From: Fremontodendron californicum | Taxonomy: Eukaryota; Streptophyta; Magnoliopsida; Malvales; Malvaceae | Assembly: GCA_030761205.1 (NCBI GenBank) | Contig: JAULJL010000024.1 | Location: 14,063,122-14,127,121 of the forward strand | Length of the DNA: 64,000 nt | Reading direction: 5' to 3' | Part shown: piece by piece, positions 20,546-32,890 of the stretch | Layout: every line of letters starts with the position of its first letter | Position numbering within the stretch: position 1 is the stretch's first letter | Translations under genes and position numbers: made by a program | Notes under the pieces: generated by a model | Database searches by the model: none | What the model was told of the DNA's origin: nothing | The model's input: the letters and a program-made list of their open reading frames with translations, nothing else

Positions 20546-21733
20546 ACATACATTTACATGCATATTATTATTGTTCTCAGGTTATGTTGTATATATTTAT
20601 TTATTACTTAATTAATGCTTTGCATTATTTAATCTTATTGGGAAATTAGAATAAGTGGTGAAATATTTGTTATTTCTCCTCACATACTACACTACACTAC
20701 ACTACACGTGCATTTGCATATCATTAGCCCTATACCCCGATTCCGTCCTTTTAGGTGGGAGCAAAGTAACTACGCCTTCGTGATTAACAATCCGCATGGG
20801 CTAGTGAAACACTTTCGGAGTACTAAATAAGCTAAGTCTTCGTGATTAACAATCCGCATGGGCTGGGGAAATAGACTCTAACGAATTGAACCCGCTTTTA
20901 TCGGGGTGCCTTACTAGCCTTCACCGGCGACAGTGAGGAATAATTCGGGGCTTTTAGAACTGATTCACCTTCATATAGTGAACCTAGGTGAAGCCATGCC
21001 GAAGTTATATTAGATATCCTGAAGCTAAGAACACATGGAGGAATATTTCCACTCCTTTTACTTTCTATTCTACATTCCGAATATGTTTACCTTTGCAAAT
21101 CGGGCAAGGATGTACACACATCACACCGCCCATAATAAGTTTTGAAAATAACAAAATGTTTTTTGCATGCATATTGTTATTGCTCTTTGGTTGTTAATGC
21201 GTTACATTATTCTTGATCTTTATTTTAATAAATTGTTGGGGTATTTAGGATAAGAGTTATAGAATAGATGGTGAAAGGTTTGTTTTGTTCCTCCACACAT
21301 ATTGCACTTACATTTGCATAACATGAACTCTATACCTGGGTTTCGTCCTTTTAGGTGGAAGTAAAGTAACTACGACTTCGTAATTGACCCTCCGTATGGG
21401 CTAGTGAAACACTTTCGGAGTATAAAGTACCTAAAGCCTCCATGATTGACCCTCCATATGGGCTTAGGAAAATATACTCTAACGAATTGGACCCGCTTTT
21501 ATCGGTGTGCCTTACTAGCCTTCACTGGCGACAGTGAGGAGCAATTCGGTGCCTTTAGAACTGATTCACCCTCATATAGTAAACCTAGGCGAAGTCATCC
21601 CGGATTTTCGTTAGATGTCGAAGTAAGGAACACATGGAGGGACATTTCTTAACCTTTTGTTACCTATTTTACATTCTGAATAAGTATTGTAGATCGGGCA
21701 ACGATGTACGTGCATCGCCCGTAATAAGTATGG
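20520..21733 (+). repeat. Tandemly duplicated leader block (about 610 bp, two copies)
   Basis: Copy 1 is about 20520-21130 and copy 2 about 21139-21733. Shared landmarks are CTTTTAGGTGG..GCAAAGTAACTACG, GGGCTAGTGAAACACTTTCG, AACGAATTG.ACCCGCTTTTAT, CTTACTAGCCTTCAC.GGCGACAGTGAGGA and GGAACACATGGAGG-like text. Each copy itself contains the ATGGGCT sentence twice. Ogre-D has a single copy on the minus strand (about 43460-43870). No open frame is conserved. Confidence 0.85.
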
Positions 21734-22535
21734 TAATCCGCCCCGAAGGCATCGTGATGCCTAAGTGAGTCGTTATGGTTGGGTCAAGTATACATTAACT
21801 TTTTGAAATTGAAAATAAAAATTTTTTTTTTCAAACATTTTGCACATTTCGTGCATATGTGAATAGAGCATGTACATTTATGGTTGTATTTTTTGGTCTC
21901 ATTCTTTGCAATAAAACGAATGGTGATAATAATCTCATTTGATGATTTCATAAACATCCATTGATTGAATAAGAATTGTAGACCGGTAGTGTTGAATGAA
22001 CATTTGGACATTGTATCATAGTAGGATCCACTACCCCGAAAATTCTTTTGAAAAACAATATATTGGTTTTTTGTGAAAGAAACATGTTTCAAAAAATCAT
22101 AGATTAAATTTGGAGGAAAATCTTGCATAATAAGATTTTTGAATAATCAAAATTTGGTCCAACCAATTTCGTGTAATCATTGATTAATTTCTTCGTATAT
22201 ACCTTTGTGTTGATTCATTTATTCTTTACATGTATCATTTTGACATCATATTACAATCCTAACATGCGTGGTCATTCATTGTAGAATACATTTATGACAT
22301 GCATGGTCATTATTTGTATATACCTGTGTATCAATTTATTCATTCTTTAAATGCATCATCTTGGCATTAGATGGCATCCACGACATACATAGTCATCATA
22401 ATTTCTCTGTATATGCTCATGCATTAATCATCAGTATATTCATGCATATAGGAATAGAGCATGTACATTCATACTTTTTATTCTTGATCTCATGATAATA
22501 ATGTCAATTTCATTTGCATAAAAGGGGTTCGAGAT
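21734..22535 (+). other. Ogre-B leader, non-coding
   Basis: No gene seen. It contains GAATAGAGCATGTACATT at about 21862 and again near 22450, which hints at an old duplication, and CATGCATGGTCATT-type minisatellite units at 22190-22450 related to the array at 23740-24360. Confidence 0.6.
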
Positions 22536-23475
22536 ATGAGGAATGAATCGAAGGAACGATTGGGTGCTTTGGAACGCAATCATGAGAAATTTGGACATGA
22601 AATCCGGGAAATGAAAGAACAGCTTGCCAAATTGATGAAAATAGTTGAGGATATGGGTAAGAGTAAGAGGAAACTTTCTCAGGGCTCTTCATTGCCTTCG
22701 GATCAACCAAAACCATTACGTCCAGAGCATACAATCCTTGTTGAGTCCTACACTTGTCAATTCCACAAAGTTTTGAACCCTGATGAAATTGTGGACAATG
22801 TTGTGAAAATGACTAAAACAGAGAGCCTAATACCAAGGATAGAGACTTTAGATCCTAAACAATCCCTGCAATTTGTCCTAGGTCCAAACCAGTATCCTCA
22901 CTCCACTATGGTCCAATCGTCCACTGCGATGACCACTACGGGATCCTGAATACCACTCCATCACCACTAATTGGCAGTTCGTATTTCTTCCCTCATCAAG
23001 CACCTTATCAAGCATCCGAGATAAGAACCTCGAACTATGTACAACCTCTAAGGGTCCCGTGTCCAAATCCATACCCTTACCATGCTGTTTAGCCACTTCT
23101 CCATGTAAACATTCCGGTTTGAGCCTTAGTACCACCGTCAAGAGCCCCAACCCCTAGGCCATGAGTGACCAAGAAACAATCCAAGAATAAGACTCAAGCA
23201 TAGTATGATCCCATTCCAATCAGCTACCAAGAGCTTCTCCCTATATTGGTACAAGATCACATGGTTGACTGTGTCCCGTTGAAACCCTTGTTACCACCGT
23301 ATCCCAAGTGGTATAACCCAAGTGCAAGATGTGATTATCACTACGGAATTGTTAGGCATAGCATTGAAGACTGTGTAGCCTTCAAAAGGAAAGTGTAGTC
23401 TCTTATAGATGTCAAGTGGATCGATCCAACGACACTGATTGATAGAGGGCTGGGAAAGTGTAATTAGGATTGGGA
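22536..23475 (+). pseudogene. gag: Ogre-B first gag remnant
   Basis: An ATG at 22536 opens 137 codons with a charged, probably coiled-coil N-terminus (ERLGALERNHEKFGHEIREM), then a Pro-rich middle read in broken frames. A zinc-knuckle-like C-x2-H-x5-H-x4-C follows at 23330-23374, after a PPYPKWYNP phrase. Spacing of Cys and His is the same as in the second gag of this element and in Ogre-A. The usual gag core between N-terminus and knuckle is missing. It is probably a heavily deleted gag of a related family. Start choice is tentative. Confidence 0.65.
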
Positions 23476-23739
23476 GATTTACGGCAATGATGTAGTAGGA
23501 TTTTGGTCTGATATGATATAGTATGATTTCACTTTTTCAGTAGCCGGCTCTTATAGCCTTAGGATGGTAAGAAATATAAAGTGCTTGTCAAGACAGTTTT
23601 AACCATTGCTCAGATTTTGAAAACATGGTTGATACCTTGTGAACGTTGAAATGGGAATGAATTGGTTATGCTTCAAATTTATGAGATGTTAACGATTAAG
23701 TTCCTCCGATTCTTATTTCCTCCATGATATCTTCCCCTT
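23476..23739 (+). other. Non-coding stretch after first gag of Ogre-B
   Basis: Residual sequence with stops in all frames; no motif recognised. Confidence 0.5.
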
Positions 23740-24360
23740 TGCATTTTGCATCTGATCAAATATTTGTCATATCATACATTCATACATGCATCTTGGTGGC
23801 ATCAAGTGGTATTCATGACAAATATAGTCAGCATGATTTTTCTGTATATGTTCATGCATTAATTTGCTTATTACAAGCATCATAGTCAACATGATTTTGC
23901 TGTATATGTTCACGCATTAATTTAACTACTCTTTACATACATTGATTTGTTTATATAAATCATGTTGACATCATGGTTGCATTCATGGTATAGATAGTCA
24001 TCATGATATGCTCATGCATTAATCCATCATGTTAGCATTAGGATGCATTCATGACACACATGGTTAGCATGATTTTCTTTGTATATACTCTGTGTCAATC
24101 ATTCATTGTTTACATGCATCATAATTGAAATATGTTGCATTCATAGTGTATATGATCGTTCGTTGGGAAATACATCTGAAATATACATGGTCATTCATTG
24201 CATATATCCACGCGTTGATTTGTTTATTCTTTGTTGGCATCATATTGGCATCATGATTGCATTTATTACATATATGGTCAGCATGTTTCCACTGTACATG
24301 TCCATACATCATATTGTTTAGGATTCACGTGCATCAAATGACATTCATGGCTAATTCATC
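23740..24360 (+). repeat. Degenerate minisatellite (TGTATATGTTCATGCATTAAT type)
   Basis: Imperfect units of about 80-115 bp with shared words: CATTCATGACA, CATGGTCA.CATGATT, CTGTATATG.TCATGCATTAAT, TTTACATGCATCAT and TTGGCATCA. Four to six units can be followed by eye; related units lie at 22190-22450, so the first gag is bracketed by them. Confidence 0.7.
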
Positions 24361-24453
24361 ATGACACGTACTTGGGGGGATAAAACAGAAATTGGCTTGG
24401 TTTTAAGAGTCTTTGAAAAGAATTTCCATTTCAAATCATAGGTATAAGAAGTA

Positions 24454-25948
24454 ATGAGTACCTTTTCAATACAGGCTAGAGCTATGGAGAATGAACAAGC
24501 TGCCCGAATAGAAAGAATGGAAAGGGCACAGGAAGAACAGCGAGAACAGTTGGCAAAATCTCAAGCAGAATCTAAAGATTAGATGACTAGATTGATGGAG
24601 CTGATGTTTACCGTAATCAAGGGAAATGGATACACTGAAAACTTGACCGCGAAAGAAGGGTCGGGGACACAAAGAGATCAAAATGAGGTCGTAATGGTAG
24701 GTGCTCAATCTTTTCAGAACATAGTTAATCCTGTCAACATTCCGAACTCAGATGATCCAGCTGAACAGGGAAAGTTGAAAATGGTTACGATAAATGAGGT
24801 TGAGTTGGCAGATTCCCAAGAGAAATATCAGCTGTTAGAGGAAAGGCTTCGGGCAGCAGAAAGTACAGATGTATTTGGGAGTGTAGATGCAAACTAACTT
24901 TGTTTCGTCCCCAGTTTAATTATTCCTCCTAAGTTCAAAGTTCCTAACTTTGAGAAATATGATGGGATAATCGATCCATCAGCCCACATCACTATGTTTT
25001 GCCGAAGGATGACGGGCCATGCATATAATGATAAGCTTTTGATCCACTGCTTTCAGGATAGCCTCAACGGGTCTGCAATTAGGTGGTGTAGTCAATTGAG
25101 CAAGGATCAGATTCGCTCTTGGAATGATCTGTCTAAGGCTTTTCTAAGCCAATACAAGCATATGACTGATATGGCGCCTGACCATCTCACCTTGCAAAAT
25201 ATGGAGAAAAGAGTTACTAAGAGCTTCAAAGAATATGCTCAGTGGTGGATGGACATTGTTGCCCAAGTACGACCACCTTTGACACAGAAGGAAATCACCG
25301 TCCTTTTTGTGAATATACTACGGGCCTCGTACTACGATAAACTTGTCAGCAGTGCCACAAAGAATTTTGCAGATATGGTAATCTCAGGGGAGATGATTGA
25401 GAATGCTATCAAGGATGGAAACTTAAAGGAGAAAGAACATCCAATGCCGAGAGAAATGGGGCATCCAAAAAGAAAGAGAAAAATACCTAAGTTGTGGAAG
25501 GCTTTGTCCTATATCCCCAATTCTCCTCATATCAGCTACTCTACCCTACGCTGAACAACGTCCCTCAAGGTTCTTATCTTACCAACCAATACCCACAACC
25601 GCGCCAGCATTTACATTTGTGTATCAATCAAACACCCTTGGGAATAATCAGAGAGGGCATAAAAAGCGAGAAAGAAATCAGGTTGACCCGATTCTTGTGT
25701 CATACAGTGAGCTACTACCTCAACTCATTCAGAATCACCTTGTGAGACCCATGAAATTAGAGCCTCTGAAGCCCCCTTATTCGAGATGGTATGATGCTAA
25801 TGAGTGTTGCGATTATCATTTTGGTAGTCAAGGCCACTCAACGGAGAACTGCCCCGTTTTGAAGTACAAGGTCAGGGATCTCATCAAGGTTGGTTCGATA
25901 AGTTTTGAAGATGGGAAACCCAAGTGTCATAAGAAACATGGTACATAA
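24454..25948 (+). pseudogene. gag: Ogre-B second gag remnant
   Basis: An ATG at 24454 leads into QARAM...IERMER, matching the N-terminus of Ogre-D gag. A TAG at 24580-24582 and a TAA near 24895-24897 interrupt it. The gag core, about 24910-25420, is long and well kept and reads through the Trp codons that are stops in Ogre-A and Ogre-D. After a frameshift the C-terminal part gives KPPYSRWYDA and a zinc-knuckle-like C-x2-H-x5-H-x4-C at 25808-25852, ending near 25948. Neither protease nor RT follows. It is better preserved than the first gag remnant and closer to Ogre-A and Ogre-D. Confidence 0.85.
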
Positions 25949-28379
25949 TCATATTAGGATTGCTGATGCATGTAGTCCTACACACTTTGATGATGAAAGC
26001 ATTTGTCTCATGTTGACATCTACATGAAATAAATAAATTTTGAATTTAAATGTTTTGTGTTCATTATATTTGTAGTACTCATTTGAATTTGCAAAAGAAA
26101 AAAAATAATAAAAACTTTGAGAAAATTCATGACAATAATAAGGGGTTTTCATATGAAGGAATGAACAGTCTCGAGAATATTGATGATTATTGTTAGAAAT
26201 GACCCAATACCTTCCCTCTCTATTTTAGGCTTTTCTATGCCTAAACCCTTTGAACTGAGATCAGTTGAAAGACCTAATGCTTCAAGGAATAAGAATAATT
26301 AAATTTCATAAACCATTGTCATTGCAAAATAAGCAAAGATGTAGATCCTAGTCTAGGCTATGATCAAAGGAACGAACTTTTTGAAAAAAAATTTGAACTC
26401 ATTAAAATCTAAACAAATGAGACATTCTTTCAAGAATCTAGATCTTTGTAATTCGATGTGTGTCAAGGTTGTGCTAAAACCATTCATATCCTTTTTCGAT
26501 GACCACAAACTCCATTTGCCCAAACATCACTTCATGATTGACAACTTGGGGCACCATGACTAAACCAGATTATCCTATTTTGGGTCACATTCTTTCTTGT
26601 CTCTTCAAAAAAAATCCAGGACTGAAACTCAGCCTTTTCGGTGTAAACCTAGACTTGCGATGTTCTTCGTAATGATACAAATTCCCATAGTTGATCAAAT
26701 TGGGTCATCATATCTAAAAATGATGGATACATGGTGGATAAAGATGGAACCAATGCATGAATCATTGGGGACATGCGACGAAAAAACGAAAAAGAGAAAA
26801 AAGGAAAAGAAAAATTGTGATATCATGCATATGAGAATTCAGATGATTCCGAAGCGCAAATAAAATTCTGATTATCTATTTCCCCCTGGGGATTGCTTTT
26901 CAATGAGAATATTTGTGCTTGATATAAGAAATAGCCATATTTCATATCCCTTTCACAAAAAGAAACTATCCATAGTCACCCCTTTTGAGCCAAAAGAATT
27001 TTTTCTTCTTTGAACCTTGATCAAGGATCACCCTCTACATTGGGGGCAAATGTAAGGAAAGATCACTGAGATATGAGTCCTAACTCAAAGACAGATACAA
27101 AGCAAATAGAGCTTCCAAATAAATAGGGGCTCACTTTGTCGAAATGAAGCTGCAAGAGAAAAAAGAAAAAGAAAAAATGTGAAAAAGTATGGCAAATGAA
27201 AGCCAAAAGCGAATAAGAAAAAGAGCAAAGTAAAAAGGAAAAAAAATTCCAAAAGGGACAAATGCTTCAAAAAGAATCCTTCTCAAGAAATGATCCTTGA
27301 TCTGATCACCTTCAAACACATATTTTTGGACCTATTTATCTTTTCTTTCTGAACCTCGAACCATGGCCTACATTACGTGCTTTAAAAGTCCATTTTGATC
27401 AAGCATGGATATTTAACTTGAAGGGATTTTCTTCAGATTTTATCCCATCTCATCGAATTATCATTTCACTATGGAAGAATTTAGAATTCTCAAGTGCATG
27501 GTAAAACAACAAAAAAAGAAAAAAAGAGAAAGGAAAAATGGAAAGAATGGGACTCTAAGGCGAAAACCCAAAAATGGGCGATCTAGAGTAAAAAGGAAAT
27601 TTTTTATGCCATCTATGTAAGTATTGATACCATAACAAAATGAGTGGTCATCGAGGAACATCTAGGAATTCCTGAACCTCCTAAATTGTCAACTCTCATT
27701 TGGAGGATTGATTTCAAAAGCTGAAACTTTTTTCCCTCAAAGATTAAACTTTCCAGTTTAAACATCCCAGCCAATCTTGACGATTGTCAAAATGCCTTGA
27801 TATGAAAACTAAAAGAATGTTGAATTTGTTCGGTTCTCAATGAATATATGATTTATAAAACCTGTTCCATTTGTGAGCCTAAAAGGGACATACATTTTTG
27901 TTGAGAAGTTTTCTTCCATCAACCAAAATCCTGTTGTACCAAGCCTTGTCAATTCAAATTGGAAAACCCAAATTGACATTCAGAAAAATTTCTAACAGTG
28001 ATCATCAGTCTTCAAAAGATTCATACATCACAAACTGTGGGGTTAATATTTTTGGCTCAGAAGTTTTCATTAAATGAGCAAAATTGTTTTTCAATAAGGG
28101 AAAATAAAAATATTTTTGAAATACCTATTTTTGATGTTGACATGAGATAAGGGTTTTTCTAACCCAAAGGTGTGGAACTACTAGGGTTAACCTTGACTTC
28201 CAAATATGAGAAGAAGAAATAGAACTTGGCAAGCAGACTTCTGTCAATAAGAGTTTGAAAACTGTTGGGGCAAAGAGAATAGCCAAAGATTGAAAAAGAA
28301 ATTGAAGATATACTCTAATTTGAAAAGGAAAACTGAATTGGAAAGGCTAAGCCAAAGTCTAGAAAAACGATCAGGGGCA
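25949..28379 (+). other. Ogre-B non-coding 3' module
   Basis: No pol motif was found in any frame. 25949-26875 has no recognised similarity in the window. From 26880 the sequence follows the post-integrase spacer of Ogre-A (6890-7520), so pol has been lost or replaced between about 25950 and 26880. 27140-27260 and 27500-27550 are purine-rich. 27590-28290 shows no repeat or gene. Confidence 0.65.
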
Positions 28380-28960
28380 TTTGCATCACTTATGAGCATT
28401 TATCTCTTTATTGAGCTCCGCATCTGCACAATGTCAGCAAGCATTTACATCATTCATGGGTATTTGCATTGGCACTATTCCATAAGCATCTGCATTTCAC
28501 CTTTAAATTTACATCTTTCATGGATATTTGCATCATCTCAAGCAATTGCATCATTTCTAGAATCATTGCATTTTCATTATTGTGTGGTAACTGCAGTTAC
28601 ACCATTCATAGACTGCTTACATGAACACGATTAGTAGGGACATCTGCACTATGAAACATTTGCATCATATCCAACATCTGCATCTGCATCAAGAAGCATG
28701 TACATCAATCTAAGCCATTTGCATTTCCAAAATCTGCATCTGTATCAAGAAGCATCTGCATCAATCTAAGACATCTGCATCTGCATCATGAAGCATTTGT
28801 ATCCTATTCAACATCTGCATTTGCATCAAGAAGCATTTGCATTAATCCAAGACATTTTCATTTGCACCAAAAAGCATTTGCATCAGTCCAAGCCATTTAC
28901 ATTTGCACCATGAAGCATGTACATTTTGTTAAAAACATTTACATTTGCATCCTCTCTCAA
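28380..28960 (+). repeat. CATTTGCATC / CATCTGCATC short-unit array
   Basis: Dozens of degenerate CAT(T/C)TGCATC words occur. From about 28660 they are arranged as roughly 45-60 bp higher-order units of the form GCATC..AAGAAGCAT.TGCAT.AAT..AAGACAT. An open frame at 28290-28634 is a by-product. Ogre-A has no equivalent at this position. Confidence 0.8.
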
Positions 28961-28984
28961 AGCTTTCAGGTATAATTTTCAACA

Positions 28985-29830
28985 CATTTTTGAAAGTGAG
29001 CAAGTCTTCGGTAGTGATAGCTGAAGCCTCTAGTGGAGATATCCAGAATTTTATAAATTTTAAAAGTGAAAAAGTCTTCGGTAGTGATAGCTGAAGCTTC
29101 TGGAGGAGATATCCAAAATTTTACAAGGTTTAAAAATGAGAGAGTCTTTGGTGGTGATAGCTGAAGCTTCTGGAGGAGATATCCAGAATTTACAAATTTT
29201 AAAAGTGAGAAAGTCTTCGGTAGTGATAACTGAAGCTTTTGGAGGAGATATCTATAATTTTACAAAGGTTTAAAAAAGAGAGAGTCATTGGTGGTGATAA
29301 CTGAAGCTTCTGGAGGAGATATCCAAAATTTTACAAATTTTAAAAGTGAGAAGCCTTCGGTAGTGATAGCTAAAGCTTCTAGTGGAGATATCCAGAATTT
29401 TACAAATTTTAAAAGTGAGAGAGTCTTTGGTGGTAATAGCTAAAGTTTCTGGAGGAGATATCCGAAATTTTACAAATTTTAAACAGTGAACAAGTCTTCA
29501 GTGGTGATAGCTGAAGCTTCTGGAGGAGATATCCAGAATTTTACAAATTTTAAACAGTGAACAAGTTTTCGGTGGTGATAGTTGAAGCTTCTGGAGGAGA
29601 TATCCGAAATTTTACAATTTTTAAACAATGAACAAGTCTTCAGTGGTGAATAGCTGAAACTTTTGGAAGAGATATCCAGAATTTTACAAATTTTAAACAG
29701 TGAGCAAGTCTTCAGTGGCGATAGCTGAATCCTCTGCTAAGGATATCTAGTGTTTTACAGTTTTAAAAATGAGCAAGTCTTTGGCGGTGATAGCCGAAGC
29801 TTCTAAAAGAGATACCTAGAATTTTGAACA
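28985..29830 (+). repeat. 70-bp tandem array (12 copies) before Ogre-B 3' LTR
   Basis: Units with GTCTTCGGTGGTGATAGCTG, AGCTTCTGGAGGAGATATCC and an AATTTTACAAATTTTAAA tail start at about 29002, 29071, 29141, 29211, 29281, 29352, 29421, 29493, 29563, 29634, 29706 and 29776. Related to the three-copy array at 9186-9400 in Ogre-A. Confidence 0.92.
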
Positions 29831-30150
29831 CAGCTGAGCACAAGACAAGATAAGACCGCGAGACTATCGTCGTGGAATTTTCTTCTCTTGCAAATTGAAG
29901 GCGGGTCGAGCCTTGATTAGTCAGGGAACTCAATTTAAGGACACAATCTTCTATTTACAAGTTTTAATCATAAAAAACAAAAATAAATGAAAAAATGAAA
30001 AATGAAAAAAGAGAAAAGTGAAAAAGAAGAAAATGAGAAAAATGGAAAAAATGAAAATCCCTTTCCTTTCTTTCACATATGATTTTACTAACCGGACAAA
30101 ATTAGTGTTTGTTTATCTTTGCCTGATTCCTGATTCTCAGCAATAGCCAA
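29831..30150 (+). other. Spacer between array and polypurine tract, Ogre-B
   Basis: 29831-29960 parallels 9390-9545 of Ogre-A (AACACAGCT, GACTATCGTCG, GGGTCGAGCCTTGATTAGTC). A GAAAAATG-type purine run fills 29970-30055. 30060-30150 again matches Ogre-A to the polypurine tract. No gene. Confidence 0.75.
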
Positions 30151-30161
30151 AGAGGGGCAGC
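30151..30161 (+). other. Polypurine tract of Ogre-B
   Basis: AGAGGGGCAGC directly before the LTR start TGTAGACACC at 30162; identical to Ogre-A. Confidence 0.85.
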
Positions 30162-32890
30162 TGTAGACACCTAATTTTGTTCAGACAACTAAATCAGGTA
30201 TTTTTCTTCCTAAAATGATGTTTTAGAATACAGAAAAGCTCTTCTCATCCTACAGGTGGTACTCCGAGACTTTGTTTAAGAAATCAAGCATGAAAAGTTA
30301 ATCTTGAAAAAGTCAACCCCGAAAAAGTCAACTTCGAAAGCCAACCACAAAAAAAGTCAACTCACATTCAAAATCAAGACTCAAAGTTTAATTGAACAAG
30401 GGTGAAAGAATTTTGAAAATCTGAGGTCTACAATGAAAGATATGGAAAACAGAAGATGGGTTACGGAGATTTAGTGCAAAGGAAACCCTAGTTCAAAAAA
30501 TTTGGGGAAAAGTGCTTAAACGATCAAATTGGTCAAAATTGGAGGTTCCAAATGGAAGATAAGCAATGACTACGGGAATTGGAGAGGCCATTTGGAAGCA
30601 AAACCAAAGGAAGAGTCAATTTAGAAGAAAATCGAGAATTAGTGTTTTTGGTGGATTTTGGCGAAATTGGGAAAAATTGTAGAAATGGCCCGATTCGGTA
30701 AAATTAAAGCCCCTAATTGATGAGGAGTGAGTAAACAAGGATAGCCCAAGGCTCAGTTTGATGTACTTCTGAGATAAGAGCCGATTGGAGGAAAAATGGA
30801 AAAACGAGGAAATTCCTAATACTGAAAAAAGGAAAAAAATCAAATCGTAGGGGAATTTGATCATAAAAATTGGGTGTTTTTGGACCAACTCCAATTCAGC
30901 ATATAACAAAGGCACAGAAAAAAGAAAATCTGAAAATCGAACTTGTTTTGAGTAAAATCGAGCTTCGGAGGTAAAAGGGCAAATTTGGAAAATTTGGGAA
31001 AAATAGCAAATGAGCTCGAAAAATTACCAAAACTTCCAGATCTCAATCTTATGTCATTTGGAAGAGATTGGCAAAGAAAAATCTAGCTTTGGAGCTCATT
31101 TGCAAAATGGCAAATTTCGGGCCCACTAAGCTGAAATTTCAGAAGATCAATTCCGAAAAAATAGAAAATGAACTCGAAAAATTACCAAAACTTTTAGATC
31201 TCAATCTTAAATTATTTGGAAAAGATTGGAGAATAAAAATCCAGATTCGGAGCTCGTTTGCAAAATGACAAATTTCGGGCCCATTAAGCTGAAATTACAG
31301 AGGATAAATCTCGAAAAAATAGCAAATGAGTTCGGAAAATTATGAAAACTTTCAGATCTCATTTATAAAGTATTTGGAAGAGATTGGCGAAGAAAAATCC
31401 AGAATCGGAGCTCGTTTGCAAAATGGAAAAAGTTTGGATGCATTAAGGGCAATTTTGGAAGATAAATCTGGGAAAAATAGCAAATGGGCTTGGAAAATTA
31501 TGGAGAGTGTGCTGGAATATGAAGGGCCATTCGGCCAAGTCCTTGAGGGGAGTGATTTTTGCTGAGCTCTTGCATCCAAAGGCCAAAAGTGGATATTAAG
31601 GTACTTATTTTTTTGATCAAGCCTTTGTAATTGTGCCACATGGTCCAATGCATGAAGAGTGAAGATGTCAACATGATGGCTTAAAATTTTTGAATAGCTG
31701 TATTAGTTAGGGGCTGATTACTTAATCTAAGGGTGGTAATTTCACATTTGAAGCATAGAATAGTGGTCTTTGGATCAAATTGGCTAGGAAAAAAAATGAG
31801 AACATTCTTGGCTGATCATAGAGAGGGCAGTAGCTAAAGGGAGAGAAAAAAGAAAGGGAAAAAGAAAAAGAGAAAGAAAAAGGAAAAGAAAAAAGAAAAA
31901 AGAAGGGCTTTCTTACTACTCTTTGATTTGGAAAGCTAGAGCAAGGTAGCTATGTTCTTTCATGCTCTCCACCATACTTTGTTGATATTATTTTGTTATT
32001 TTTCATGGTTATTTTATTTTCTTTCATGAAATAAATTTGTTTTTCAAAACAAGTTCTAAAAGGTTCCTATCTAAGGTTTTCATGAAAAAATCAAAGAAAA
32101 ACAATTTTTTTTTTACTTATTTCTTGTGTTGGCCGAACCCCCTTATGTTTGTGCATTCCTTGTGTTTGATTTATTTTCCATGTTGGTTGTGATATTCTAG
32201 CTTGTTTTGATGTTCTAGTTTTTTTAAAATAACTAAGATATGGAACTTATCTTTAATTTTCTTTACTTACTATTATTTTGCTGATTTTATCATTTATTTT
32301 CATGTCTACTTACTTTGTTTGCTATGTTTAATTTTATGTTTGCACTATATTAAGTTGTTCATGTGTCTGTGTTAATGCCATACCATGTGTTTGTTTATTT
32401 GTCTAGCTAGGTGTTTGCATTTGCATCGTGTTTGTTTGGTCTAATATGTTTCCTTGTAAGTCTTGCATATCTACCATGCCATCTGTTTGTGTTATTTCCT
32501 TGCTTAAATTTCACATTGTTTTCTTATGGTCCATTCGGCTACCATGTTGGTGTTGTCCTGTGTTTGATTTTTTATTTTGATTATGTGACTAACATGCTTT
32601 CATTCATGCTTTGCCTCTTTATGTCATGTGATTGTGTATTGGTTGTGCCATGTTCATGCATTGTTTTATGTTTATTTTGTCATTATTTGTTCATGTTACT
32701 TCCATGCATTTTCATATGACAAATTAGGTCTTAGGTCATTTTGCATTTCCATGCATGGTTTCATGTTCACTAGGTCTAGGTCATCTTCGTATGCCATACA
32801 TATTTCCATGCTATTTAGGTCTTAGGTCATATTGGTATTGCCATGCATTTTCATGCTCATTAGGTCTAGGTCACATTTGCATTGCCATGC
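30162..32890 (+). repeat. Ogre-B 3' LTR, left part
   Basis: Collinear with 15368 to about 18310 of the 5' LTR except for the inverted segment. It includes the 158-bp U3 repeats (30960-31500) and a GA-rich tract (31837-31907). It stops at CATGC where Ogre-D inserted. Confidence 0.92.
32886..32890. other. Left target-site duplication of Ogre-D (CATGC)
   Basis: Repeated at 50040-50044; the 5' LTR of Ogre-B has the intact site near 18309 (GCCATGCATTTC). Confidence 0.92.

Noticed and set aside
24079..24321. Hydrophobic open frames on both strands of 24079-24321
   Set aside because: Both lie in a degenerate ATGCAT-rich minisatellite; composition explains them.
28985..29830. Regular direct repeats that might suggest a CRISPR array
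   Set aside because: Units are contiguous diverged 70-mers without unique spacers, in a plant retrotransposon.
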